Below are positions 1 through 5,559 of a DNA stretch of 23,212 nt, in pieces. The notes beneath the pieces are model-generated. The model ran no database searches. It worked only from the letters and a program-made list of their open reading frames with translations, and was not told the origin of the DNA. Made by a program: the position numbers and the translations under genes. The DNA is taken from positions 1 to 23,212 of IMG/VR virus record IMGVR_UViG_3300042541_001087; one strand, 5' to 3'. The stretch comes from a virus. The first letter of the stretch is position 1. Each line of letters begins with the position of its first letter.

Positions 1-28
1 TTAGTATTATTATTGAAGTGTAGAAACG

Positions 29-60
29 AAAAAAGCCCAGCGTTTCGAGCGCTGGGCTTT
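29..60 (-). terminator. Rho-independent terminator at the end of the left-end gene
   Basis: An 11-bp perfect stem (AAAGCCCAGCG / CGCTGGGCTTT) with a 7-nt loop lies at 32-60. Read on the minus strand it is followed by a run of T (29-34), so it would stop transcripts leaving the gene that ends at 87. The flanking A's on the other side could also make it work in the plus direction. Confidence 0.9.
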
Positions 61-86
61 GATTTGTTTTGCGTTAAAGCACTTAG

Positions 87-497
87 TTATGCGGGTGGTA
101 AGATGGGTAGTTTACAGGGGGGGGGGGTACTTGAATCGTTAAGGGTATAGCCTTCGTTTGAGATGAGGACTTTTCGCTTTACGAGATTCGACAATAGACC
201 CTTAGTGACAGCGGCTTCGCAAGTCACACCCGTGCCTGTAGGGTTATGGACGCTCATGAATTTAATTATTTGGTCGCCCTTCATGCCAGGGTTGCGTTCG
301 ACTTCGTTCACAATTTTTAGTTCTTCGTCTGAAAAATCCATCCAAGACATTTTACTATCTCTCCTTTTAGCTACTACATTTAGCACCGCAGAATCATTAT
401 ACCCGCCACCGGAAGTGCCCTCCGAATCATTGTATAGATAATTATGCATTGCTTCTTTTGCCGCTTTTTCTATTGCCATCTCAAAAATCAAACTCAT
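87..497 (-). CDS. Small protein with a C-terminal winged-helix-like domain
   Basis: Unrecognised family. With the start at 497 the product is 136 residues: an N-terminal amphipathic helix (around EMAIEKAAKEAMHNYL), a Gly-rich linker, then a segment that reads as a winged helix (helix DEELKIVNEVERNPG, helix KGDQIIKFMSV, recognition-like helix AAVTKGLLSNLVKRK, wing ISNEGYTLN). A DNA-binding regulatory role is inferred from this fold only. The start is uncertain: ATG 497 has AAGGA 10 nt upstream, while ATG 351 (MSWMDF...) has AAAGGAGAG just upstream and would leave the winged-helix part alone. The last codons run through an 11-base poly-C tract (117-127 on the plus strand as G), so the C-terminus changes with any slippage. 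It lies downstream of the integrase and ends before a strong terminator. Confidence 0.6.
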   Translation of the reverse strand: MSLIFEMAIEKAAKEAMHNYLYNDSEGTSGGGYNDSAVLNVVAKRRDSKMSWMDFSDEELKIVNEVERNPGMKGDQIIKFMSVHNPTGTGVTCEAAVTKGLLSNLVKRKVLISNEGYTLNDSSTPPPCKLPILPPA

Positions 498-612
498 GGG
501 CGAAATATCCTTAGTAACTGGGGAAGTCGTTCGTAGAAAAATTAAGATAACACTATTGATCACCAAATCTATATAAAATATTTAAATTATTTTAAATTAT
601 TTTTGGCACTAT
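498..612. other. AT-rich intergenic tract
   Basis: A 115-bp gap between the integrase stop and the left-end gene. It is strikingly AT-rich at 568-603 and contains repeated ATTTAAATTATTTT-like blocks. It probably carries the promoter of the left-end gene, but no clean -35/-10 pair can be singled out because almost everything matches a -10 box. Confidence 0.4.
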
Positions 613-1836
613 TTACCCTCGGGCTACGCTCCGTGCCATCTCTCGAGCAAGATCGTTGCGTTTTTCGGCATAAATCTGCGTTGCGTCAATGGTCGAGTGA
701 CCTAGTTTTGCTTGTGCTCCTTCGAGTCCGTGAGTCTTTCTCGTCTGGGTTGCGACTGTGTGTCTGATCTGGAGCGGTGTCCAGTGCTCCATTGGGACGC
801 GCTTCTTGGTTGCTACTTTGTACGCCTGTTTCCGGTCGGTTCGGTTGCCCGCTTCCCTAGCAAGTCTGCCTTCGTTGTATCTTTTTTGTGCCCCCTCGAT
901 GGCTCTAGCGTAGGAGTCGGCGCTGATCATTCCGCTATGGCCAGCATTGCGACCAACACCACGCTGGCACCAGACTGCGTCCTCGTCCCATAGGGGTTTC
1001 CTGACGGAGCGCATAAGATCGATGAAGGTAGAGTTCATAAAGATCATTCGGGTATCGCCTCGGTGGGAGTTCTTATGCTCTGCCGGTGAGTAGCACCAGA
1101 TGCCTGGTTCAACCTCGGTGATCTCTGACCACCGCATCGAGCACAACTCCTTCACCCTCATGCCTGTTTCGATGTGCACTTTTAGAACTGCCTGATAGAG
1201 TGGTTTCAATAATGGCATGATCAAGTCGAAGTACTCGGTAGGCACTGGGGTGATCTTGTCGGGGTTGCGAAGTGTTGGGGCGGTACGCCAGTTGAGGTGC
1301 TGCACGCACGCCAGCGCTTGGTAGGTTTCAATCGGCACCAGTTCCCATTCAACACCCAACTTGAACACCTGCCTGATCTTGACGATGGCACCATTCACGG
1401 AAGAGATGCAAAGTTTTTTTCTTGGTGCGCCTTCCGACTTTGGAATGATGTCACGGTTCACAATGCCAGCACGAACTGCCAACAACACCGATGGGGTGAA
1501 GTCTTTAATTTTCATCTCAAGGTAAAGATCGAGTTCTCTCAGTGCGGATTTGACAACGCCGAGTTGCGATGTGGGCTTACCTGTGACTGGGTCTCGGTAG
1601 TAGACAACGGCGTGTTTGATGTAGGCGTTGACCAAGTCAGCAACGACTGGCTCGTTCGCAGGGGCGACGCGGGGCGTAACCTCTTCGCTGAGCAGCTCCG
1701 CCACCCAGCGGAGGTAAGCTTGCTTTGTGCTGGCTAGGCCCCAAGGGCCGAACCAGATTTCTTTTTTCGTCCGAGGGTCAGTAGCATAACCTCGGTCGGT
1801 GCCCTTATGGTGGCAGAATTTGGGGGTTCGCTTCAT
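613..1836 (-). CDS. int: Tyrosine recombinase / phage integrase
   Basis: Integrase of the tyrosine recombinase family, catalysing site-specific recombination between attP and a host tRNA site. The start at 1836 (407 residues) is chosen because AGGAG sits 7 nt upstream; the frame stays open to 2001 but that extension only translates the tRNA-like attachment site. Visible catalytic residues: Arg227 in TGMRVKEL, Lys255 in AEHKNSHRG, Arg358 in TPLQIRHT, His380 in LGHS and the Tyr389 nucleophile in TQIYAE. The first His of the usual HxxR box is Leu355 here. The N-terminal half (about 60-190) is the SAM-like core-binding domain, preceded by a basic segment (MKRTPKFCHHKG...) that may be an arm-binding domain. 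The C-terminal wording (RHTVATQ..K.HGLEGAQAKLGHS..DATQIYAE) resembles planctomycete integrases as I know them. It sits next to the candidate attP at 1957-2001. Confidence 0.95.
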   Translation of the reverse strand: MKRTPKFCHHKGTDRGYATDPRTKKEIWFGPWGLASTKQAYLRWVAELLSEEVTPRVAPANEPVVADLVNAYIKHAVVYYRDPVTGKPTSQLGVVKSALRELDLYLEMKIKDFTPSVLLAVRAGIVNRDIIPKSEGAPRKKLCISSVNGAIVKIRQVFKLGVEWELVPIETYQALACVQHLNWRTAPTLRNPDKITPVPTEYFDLIMPLLKPLYQAVLKVHIETGMRVKELCSMRWSEITEVEPGIWCYSPAEHKNSHRGDTRMIFMNSTFIDLMRSVRKPLWDEDAVWCQRGVGRNAGHSGMISADSYARAIEGAQKRYNEGRLAREAGNRTDRKQAYKVATKKRVPMEHWTPLQIRHTVATQTRKTHGLEGAQAKLGHSTIDATQIYAEKRNDLAREMARSVARG

Positions 1837-1890
1837 GCGTCGACTCCTGTGATGTTGTCTTGCTGGGGAAATCCCTGCAAGACGGTTAAC

Positions 1891-1926
1891 ATCATAGGGC
1901 CTTTGAAGCCTTTCCGTCAATGACGG
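1891..1926 (-). promoter_or_regulatory. Putative integrase promoter with a palindrome over the -35 box
   Basis: On the minus strand TTGACG (1915-1920) and TATGAT (1891-1896) are separated by 18 bp, a good sigma70-type pair about 55 bp before the integrase start. The -35 lies inside a perfect palindrome, CCGTCAATGACGG (1914-1926). The same TTCCGTCA word recurs twice on the far side of attP (2125-2142), so the site could be bound by the integrase itself or by a repressor. Confidence 0.6.
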
Positions 1927-1956
1927 ATTTTTAATTTTCCAAATTCGCCATAAGTC

Positions 1957-2001
1957 TAGTCGGGGATACAGGATTTGAACCTGCGACCTCTTCCACCCCA
2001 A
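1957..2001 (-). other. attP: Candidate attP core: 3' half of a tRNA-Pro(GGG) gene
   Basis: On the minus strand this reads as a tRNA from the anticodon loop to the 3' end: loop TTGGGGT (anticodon GGG), 3' anticodon stem GGAAG, variable AGGTC, T arm GCAGG-TTCAAAT-CCTGT, acceptor strand ATCCCCG, discriminator A, then CTA. The 5' half is missing: the bases before the loop (AAAAAACCGAGAAAA-type sequence) cannot pair with GGAAG, so this is not a functional tRNA gene. Carrying the 3' part of a tRNA beginning in the anticodon loop is the usual form of an attP used by tyrosine integrases, and the integrase gene is adjacent. The exact crossover limits cannot be seen without the host sequence. Confidence 0.75.
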
Positions 2002-2021
2002 CCGAGAAAAAAGACAACACG

Positions 2022-2059
2022 AAAAGCCCGCTGCTGATAGCGTTTGTTGCAGGCTTTTT
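2022..2059 (-). terminator. Possible terminator downstream of the lysis-region genes
   Basis: AAAAGCC (2022-2028) and GGCTTTT (2052-2058) form a 7-bp stem flanked by A and T runs, with a long loop that contains a small inner hairpin (CGCT / AGCG). It could end transcripts in either direction between the lysis genes and attP. The loop is long and the T run on the minus strand is only four bases, so the call is tentative. Confidence 0.4.
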
Positions 2060-2110
2060 GTAGGCTTTTGCGTTAAATTCTTTACGCATCTTTATGCAGG
2101 TTTACGCATG
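2060..2110. repeat. Tandem decamers beside attP (possible integrase arm sites)
   Basis: Three consecutive 10-bp units, tttacgcatc / tttatgcagg / tttacgcatg, fill 2081-2110, in helical register. Just before them GCGTTAAA-ttc-TTTACGC (about 2070-2087) makes an inverted repeat, and two AGGCTTTT words lie at about 2051-2068. Short phased repeats next to a tRNA-type core are what arm-type integrase or excisionase sites look like; the role is inferred. Confidence 0.5.
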
Positions 2111-2124
2111 GTTTTAAAAGCAAT

Positions 2125-2215
2125 TCCGTCAGACTTCCGTCAACCTCCGACCCCTTCCCCAGCGTGGAAGTGGTCGCAATTTTTCTCGGGTTGCCCTCAA
2201 CCTGCGACCTCTTCC
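2125..2215. repeat. Repeated CCGTCA and core-like CGACC-N-CTTCC motifs
   Basis: TTCCGTCA occurs twice with an 11-bp period (2125-2142). The attP-core word gcgacctcttcc (1983-1994) recurs as ccgaccccttcc (about 2147-2158), inverted as ggaagtggtcgc (about 2166-2177), and exactly at 2204-2215. The longest exact copy is the 17-mer aacctgcgacctcttcc at 1978-1994 and 2199-2215. A related CGAGAAAAA word is also present in both orientations (about 2003-2011 and 2180-2189). These suggest an array of recombinase or regulator binding sites, or relics of earlier attachment events. Confidence 0.55.
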
Positions 2216-2421
2216 CAGTGCAGGAAGAGTCTCCGCATCACATAGCCCCGCACCAGACTGGCCAAGGTGAACACCCCACTCATGGTCAGGTTTTGCCCGG
2301 TCGTGGTTTCGATTCCCATTATTGAGAAGAGTGAAATCTGGATGAGTAGGGAAACAAGAAAGCCTGCGCCCGTGTTCGCAATGGATTCGACCAGGGACAT
2401 TCGCTGGGTCTGGCTAGTCAT
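2197..2421 (-). CDS. Small two-helix membrane protein, DUF7220-like
   Basis: A 74-residue protein with the pattern (SQTQRMSLVESIANT...) of a small phage family I know as DUF7220; the function of that family is unknown. Two hydrophobic segments are visible, around GFLVSLLIQISLFSIMG and LTMSGVFTLASLVRGYV, followed by a basic/aromatic tail (MRRLFLHWEEVAG), suggesting an inner-membrane protein. The start at 2421 lies inside the end of the preceding zinc-ribbon gene (ATGACTAG overlap), so translation is probably coupled. Its last codons contain an exact copy of a 17-bp word from the attP core. A longer reading frame upstream only reuses sequence of the neighbouring gene. Position downstream of the lysis genes fits an accessory lysis or lysogenic-conversion role, but nothing proves it. 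Confidence 0.65.
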   Translation of the reverse strand: MTSQTQRMSLVESIANTGAGFLVSLLIQISLFSIMGIETTTGQNLTMSGVFTLASLVRGYVMRRLFLHWEEVAG

Positions 2422-2869
2422 CGAGATCGGGGGTGTGGAAGATCTGTGCCCCGTTATGCCAGCCGCCATCGATGCGCTTGCTGCCACCACCTTCAAGCTC
2501 CTTCGGGATCACGCAGTCATGCGGGTGATAGAGTGTCTCAAAGCGGGTGTGCCTGGCGATGAGGACTTGGATTTTTTCTTCGCTGCCCGGTCGTGCTAGC
2601 GTCGGCCCGAGTGGTGGCACCCGCAGTGAGTCTCGCTTGTTCTCCTCCTCTGCCTTGACGCACCCGAGCGAGTGCGACATCTTCGGCGTGTCAGGCCCCG
2701 TGCTCTTATAGCATTGGCGGCAGAGTTGCCTCGCCTCGTGGGGCTTGCGCTCTCCGCATGAGATGCAGGTGATGAGCCTGCGTGGTATGCGATCATAGCA
2801 CTTAATGCAAAGCCCCTTGGCCCGGTGTGGTTTGCGTTCTCCGCAGGTGATGCAGGTAATCTCAGCCAT
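2414..2869 (-). CDS. Tandem zinc-ribbon protein
   Basis: A 151-residue protein starting at 2869, where ATG overlaps the stop of the preceding gene (ATGGCTGA). The N-terminus carries two near-identical treble-clef/zinc-ribbon units of about 29 residues: C6-x2-C9 ... C21-x2-C24 and C35-x2-C38 ... C50-x2-C53, each with the text C-x-x-CGERKPHxAxxLCxxCY. Each set of four cysteines can hold one zinc ion. The remaining hundred residues (from about MSHSLGCVKAEEENKRD) are hydrophilic and unrecognised; they include IQVLIARHTRFETLYHPHDCVIP, which looks like a small folded unit (one extra His/Cys pair). DNA, RNA or protein binding is inferred from the ribbons only. It sits in a coupled four-gene string behind the holin. 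Confidence 0.7.
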   Translation of the reverse strand: MAEITCITCGERKPHRAKGLCIKCYDRIPRRLITCISCGERKPHEARQLCRQCYKSTGPDTPKMSHSLGCVKAEEENKRDSLRVPPLGPTLARPGSEEKIQVLIARHTRFETLYHPHDCVIPKELEGGGSKRIDGGWHNGAQIFHTPDLDD

Positions 2870-3212
2870 CCAGTTTGCCTTTGGTTTTTGGTGGTATTTC
2901 GTAAGGGTCATTACCTCGGCCCCGTCTGATCTTCTTGAGCTTGACCTGAAAGCGGGGGTCGCTCAAGTCGATGAAGTTATCATCGAGGGATTCAAAGCAC
3001 TTCTTGCTCGAGCCGTGTCTCGCGTATTCAATGACGAACTGCTGGATCAGTAACGGCATCAAGCTGTTGACATAATCCGAATCGACGCCGAAGGTGATCA
3101 CTAACCTCCGTAGCATCAGCGTGCGCAAGTCTTCGGGGTCGGAAGCCTTGGCGCCGTTATCACGGTCGCTGTAGCATTGCTCTAAGTGTTTCAACCAAGG
3201 GTCTTCTTCCAT
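2862..3212 (-). CDS. Hypothetical phage protein (116 residues)
   Basis: Unrecognised. Start 3212 is chosen because AGGGA lies 7 nt upstream and because it follows the stop of the 49-codon membrane gene by 13 nt; the longer frame begins with a Ser-rich low-complexity stretch that overlaps that gene out of frame. The product is soluble and mostly helical: an acidic N-terminus (MEEDPWLKHLEQCYSDRDNG), helices around PEDLRTLMLRRLVITFGVDSD and MPLLIQQFVIEYARHG, and a basic tail ending in KTKGKLDG. No membrane segment or signal peptide. It overlaps the start of the zinc-ribbon gene, so the two are probably co-translated. No function proposed. Confidence 0.65.
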   Translation of the reverse strand: MEEDPWLKHLEQCYSDRDNGAKASDPEDLRTLMLRRLVITFGVDSDYVNSLMPLLIQQFVIEYARHGSSKKCFESLDDNFIDLSDPRFQVKLKKIRRGRGNDPYEIPPKTKGKLDG

Positions 3213-3225
3213 GTGTGTTCCCTGT

Positions 3226-3375
3226 CTAGAGAGCGAGAGACCCGAGGAGCCAGAGGAGGAGCTTTGCGAGCTTAAGGAAAGGTCTATCACTGTAGCAGTG
3301 GCAACCACCATAGAGGGTGAACCAGAGGCACCATGCGACGAGCATTCCAGTGATGACCCTGTGGAAGGTAGTCAT
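3226..3375 (-). CDS. 49-residue membrane protein of the lysis cassette
   Basis: A very short gene that is easy to miss. Its ATG (3375-3373) overlaps the stop codon of the holin-like gene as ATGA, and its TAG (3226-3228) is followed at once by the ribosome-binding site of the next gene, so it fills an otherwise empty slot. The product has two hydrophobic stretches, about residues 9-25 (TGMLVAWCLWFTLYGG) and 33-49 (LKLAKLLLWLLGSLAL), with a short Cys/His/Tyr-containing link between them. This hairpin-like topology and the position suggest a second holin, antiholin or a minimal spanin; there is no clear lipobox. Confidence comes from the exact stop/start coupling and the absence of another gene here. 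Confidence 0.6.
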   Translation of the reverse strand: MTTFHRVITGMLVAWCLWFTLYGGCHCYSDRPFLKLAKLLLWLLGSLAL

Positions 3376-3593
3376 TTGTTTTTAAGATCGAATCTGCTTT
3401 TGATGTAGGCGAGAGTGGTGCCACCAGAAATGGCGAGGGTAAAAATGGCGGTGACCATTTTGGTCAACGAATCCGTGAGCGTTGCACTCTCGGTTCCGTT
3501 AACCATGCCCACGATCACCGCTAACGAAACGCCCTGGAGGACGAGCGTCGTCCAGAACTCTGAAGTTTTCCAACCCGATTTAAGCTTATCCAT
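3372..3593 (-). CDS. Holin-like small membrane protein
   Basis: 73 residues, start supported by AAGGAG 6 nt upstream. Two predicted membrane helices, FWTTLVLQGVSLAVIVGMV (about 13-31) and MVTAIFTLAISGGTTLAYI (about 46-64), are joined by a short polar loop; the N-terminus is basic (MDKLKSGWKTSEF) and the tail is charged (KSRFDLKNK). This is the layout of class II-type phage holins and of the small 'S-x-F-W' holin-like proteins, which permeabilise the inner membrane to release or activate the lysin. It lies directly after the cysteine-peptidase gene and is coupled to the 49-residue membrane protein by an ATGA overlap, so the three form the lysis cassette. Confidence 0.75.
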   Translation of the reverse strand: MDKLKSGWKTSEFWTTLVLQGVSLAVIVGMVNGTESATLTDSLTKMVTAIFTLAISGGTTLAYIKSRFDLKNK

Positions 3594-3665
3594 GAGGCAC
3601 TCCTTATTATTCGTTCATCGTCTGCTGAAATTTCCATTTATCAACCGCCTCGTAATAACTTTCTT

Positions 3666-5180
3666 CTAAACCTTTTTCTTTCTTGGCTTTACGACTTTCC
3701 TCTTTACAGTTTCCACCACGACCTCGGGAGGCTTGGGTGCGAACATCGTGCCACCAATGCGCACTAGGGATGCCAACGCAGGGAAACCCGCCACGGTTAA
3801 CCCGCCTGCCAACAACATCACAACGAGTGCGATGGTGCTGTTGCCAGCGTCAGGGGAGGTGGGCTTTGCGGGGGCTTTTCGTTTGTCAACATCCTTATTT
3901 GGATCGTAGTCAGGCCTTACCCTTCTAAGGGCATCAGCAAGGGCATTAGCCCCGCCATTGTAATCGGGTTGACTGTGTAGCACTTTGCCCGCGCCCCGTG
4001 AATCTGGGCCACCCTGCACCATGATGCGGGGTGTACCGGGAAGGAACCCGAGTTCCTTGACTGCCCAGTTGTCGGGCCGGTAGGACTGCACCAAGAGAGT
4101 GTCAACAAACACACTCAGTGCGGGGTTGCTTTCGAGATCTGCGATCACTGCCTTGCATTCAGACGGCGTGCCGATTACAGTTAGCCGAAGCTTTTCCCGA
4201 TCATCGATGAGGTCTTTGCCCTTGCCCTCGATTGCGGAGTAGGCTTGTTTGCGGGTGACCTCTCGACCCCCGAGCCAGAACTTTTCCACGCCTGAGTCGA
4301 TGCGTGAGCGATCGAGTCCGAAGTTTTGTTCCTGTTGTTCGATGATCTTTGCGAGGTGTGATGCGGGAGGCGGGAACGGGGCGAGCTCCTGGTCTGATGA
4401 CCAGTTGCCGTCGGGCAATAGTTCCCGGTAGCATTGCCTCGCCATGATCCAGACGCCGAGTTGCTTACCTGCGCTGTAAAGGGCCGCTTGATCGGCATCG
4501 ATGATGCGCCACTCATAAGGCGCTACGACCGCAGCGCTCGAGGGTGTGCCCCATTTCTGCCCGTAGACTTTGACCGGTTCGCCCTCGTTGTACGGCATCG
4601 GGGGAGGCGGGGGTGCAATCACGACCACGGCCCAGCCGCCACCACCCGAGACCCATCTCTTCTTGAACTCACTAGGGCTCATCCATTCGTACTTGGTTTC
4701 CCCCGGGAAGTTGTTATCTAGGATCGCTGCCCATTTTTCTGTGAGGTGTACTGCGTTGACCATGTGTGCGATCTTGCCTGAGTACCTGGGTGAGTAGCCA
4801 TAAGTAACCGAGGGCATCCGACCCGTAGTGAGTGCAAGCTTAATAAGTGCGGGGTCGCTTCCCTCGTACTGAAGATACTGTGCGCCGTCGCAGTATTTAG
4901 CGAGCATCTTCTCGACCTTGGAAGGGTAGCCACCACCCTGCTCTCTTGTCATCTTCTGCTGTAGTCCGAGGATGCTATCCACATTTTGCCAGCGCCCTGC
5001 GTGCTCGATGCTGGTGAAGACGCAAAGGCCCGCGCCGTCTTTGCCTCCGGTGTTCTTCATTTGCTGCGATCCGGGGAGATCGATTTGGATTTCCTCGGCG
5101 CCATCAGGAGAGGTGCGACCACCCTCAACGGAGGTGGCCTCGATCTGGGAAAAGAGCAAGAGCCATAGGAAGAGGTTCAT
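3666..5180 (-). CDS. Papain/C39-like cysteine peptidase with thioredoxin-like and membrane parts (probable lysis protein)
   Basis: 504 residues. A hydrophobic start (MNLFLWLLLFSQIEA) looks like a signal peptide. Residues about 40-180 resemble papain-like/C39 peptidases: Cys53 in GLCVFTS, His139 in KIAHMV and Asn156/Asn157 in AILDNNFPG followed by the typical ...WMSPSEF. A Pro-rich linker (about 189-196) leads to a middle region; residues about 331-421 (KLRLTVIG...GGANALADALRR) look like a thioredoxin-type fold but without a CxxC pair. After a Pro/Lys linker there is one strong membrane helix (about 448-474) and a very basic tail (KRKVVKPRKKKV). Next to the holin-like gene this is the best candidate for the lysin; the exact bond cut (peptidoglycan cross-bridge or a protein) is unknown. 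Related three-part proteins occur, as far as I recall, in planctomycete prophages. Confidence 0.75.
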   Translation of the reverse strand: MNLFLWLLLFSQIEATSVEGGRTSPDGAEEIQIDLPGSQQMKNTGGKDGAGLCVFTSIEHAGRWQNVDSILGLQQKMTREQGGGYPSKVEKMLAKYCDGAQYLQYEGSDPALIKLALTTGRMPSVTYGYSPRYSGKIAHMVNAVHLTEKWAAILDNNFPGETKYEWMSPSEFKKRWVSGGGGWAVVVIAPPPPPMPYNEGEPVKVYGQKWGTPSSAAVVAPYEWRIIDADQAALYSAGKQLGVWIMARQCYRELLPDGNWSSDQELAPFPPPASHLAKIIEQQEQNFGLDRSRIDSGVEKFWLGGREVTRKQAYSAIEGKGKDLIDDREKLRLTVIGTPSECKAVIADLESNPALSVFVDTLLVQSYRPDNWAVKELGFLPGTPRIMVQGGPDSRGAGKVLHSQPDYNGGANALADALRRVRPDYDPNKDVDKRKAPAKPTSPDAGNSTIALVVMLLAGGLTVAGFPALASLVRIGGTMFAPKPPEVVVETVKRKVVKPRKKKV

Positions 5181-5196
5181 CGTGTTGCCTTTCGGG

Positions 5197-5556
5197 TTAC
5201 TGCGCCTTGAGTAATTTGCGGATAGCTTTAATTTCGGCTTTGGTTAAAAAGTTATCTTCTTGCTCTGCGTCACGCTCTGCCTTATCCGCTTTGCGTTTCG
5301 CTTTTTCCTCTGCCGAAATATCTTTGACTTTGGTTTTCACTGACCATTTGCCCTTTACCTTTTTCGGTGCTTCAACTTCCGTGTCTTGTGTGAGGTGATC
5401 CGTTTGCGGTGTGTCCTCAATTTCAACTAGGACATAGGTTGATCCTTCCACATCGCCACCAGTCCAGCCCTCTGCAAAGCTAGTCTGCGGGTGGTTGGCG
5501 TGTGGATAGGATGGAAACTCTAAGATTGTGTCACCGTTTATTTTTGCGTATTGCAT
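5197..5556 (-). CDS. Small tail-appendage accessory protein (XkdW/tail-fibre-assembly-like)
   Basis: 119 residues. The N-terminus (MQYAKINGDTILEFPSYP...NPQTSF-type text) matches the pattern of small phage proteins found after tail-fibre genes, which begin with 'YAKI-NG-x-I-x-x-P' and a short 'NP-x-x-SF' motif, then carry a beta-rich middle ending in a W-x-V-K strand (GKWSVKTKVKDIS) and a highly charged helix (AEEKAKRKADKAERDAEQE). Members are thought to help fold or attach fibres; here that is inference. GGAG 7 nt before the ATG lies inside the last codons of the beta-propeller gene (stop 3 nt upstream), so the two are linked. The C-terminal half is probably a coiled coil. Confidence 0.6.
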   Translation of the reverse strand: MQYAKINGDTILEFPSYPHANHPQTSFAEGWTGGDVEGSTYVLVEIEDTPQTDHLTQDTEVEAPKKVKGKWSVKTKVKDISAEEKAKRKADKAERDAEQEDNFLTKAEIKAIRKLLKAQ

Positions 5557-5559
5557 GGG

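Noticed and set aside
1837-2001. N-terminal extension of the integrase beginning with MGWKRSQVQILYPR
   Set aside because: This is the translation of the tRNA-derived attP (a classic artefact of reading through a tRNA T arm) and there is a well-spaced AGGAG before the ATG at 1836.
1957-2001. A complete tRNA-Pro gene
   Set aside because: Only the half from the anticodon loop to the 3' end is present; the bases before the loop do not pair with the GGAAG stem and there is no D arm or 5' acceptor strand.
2862-3311. Longer start (3311) for the 116-residue hypothetical protein
   Set aside because: It would add a Ser-rich low-complexity leader out of frame with the 49-codon membrane gene, and the ATG at 3212 has a good ribosome-binding site.
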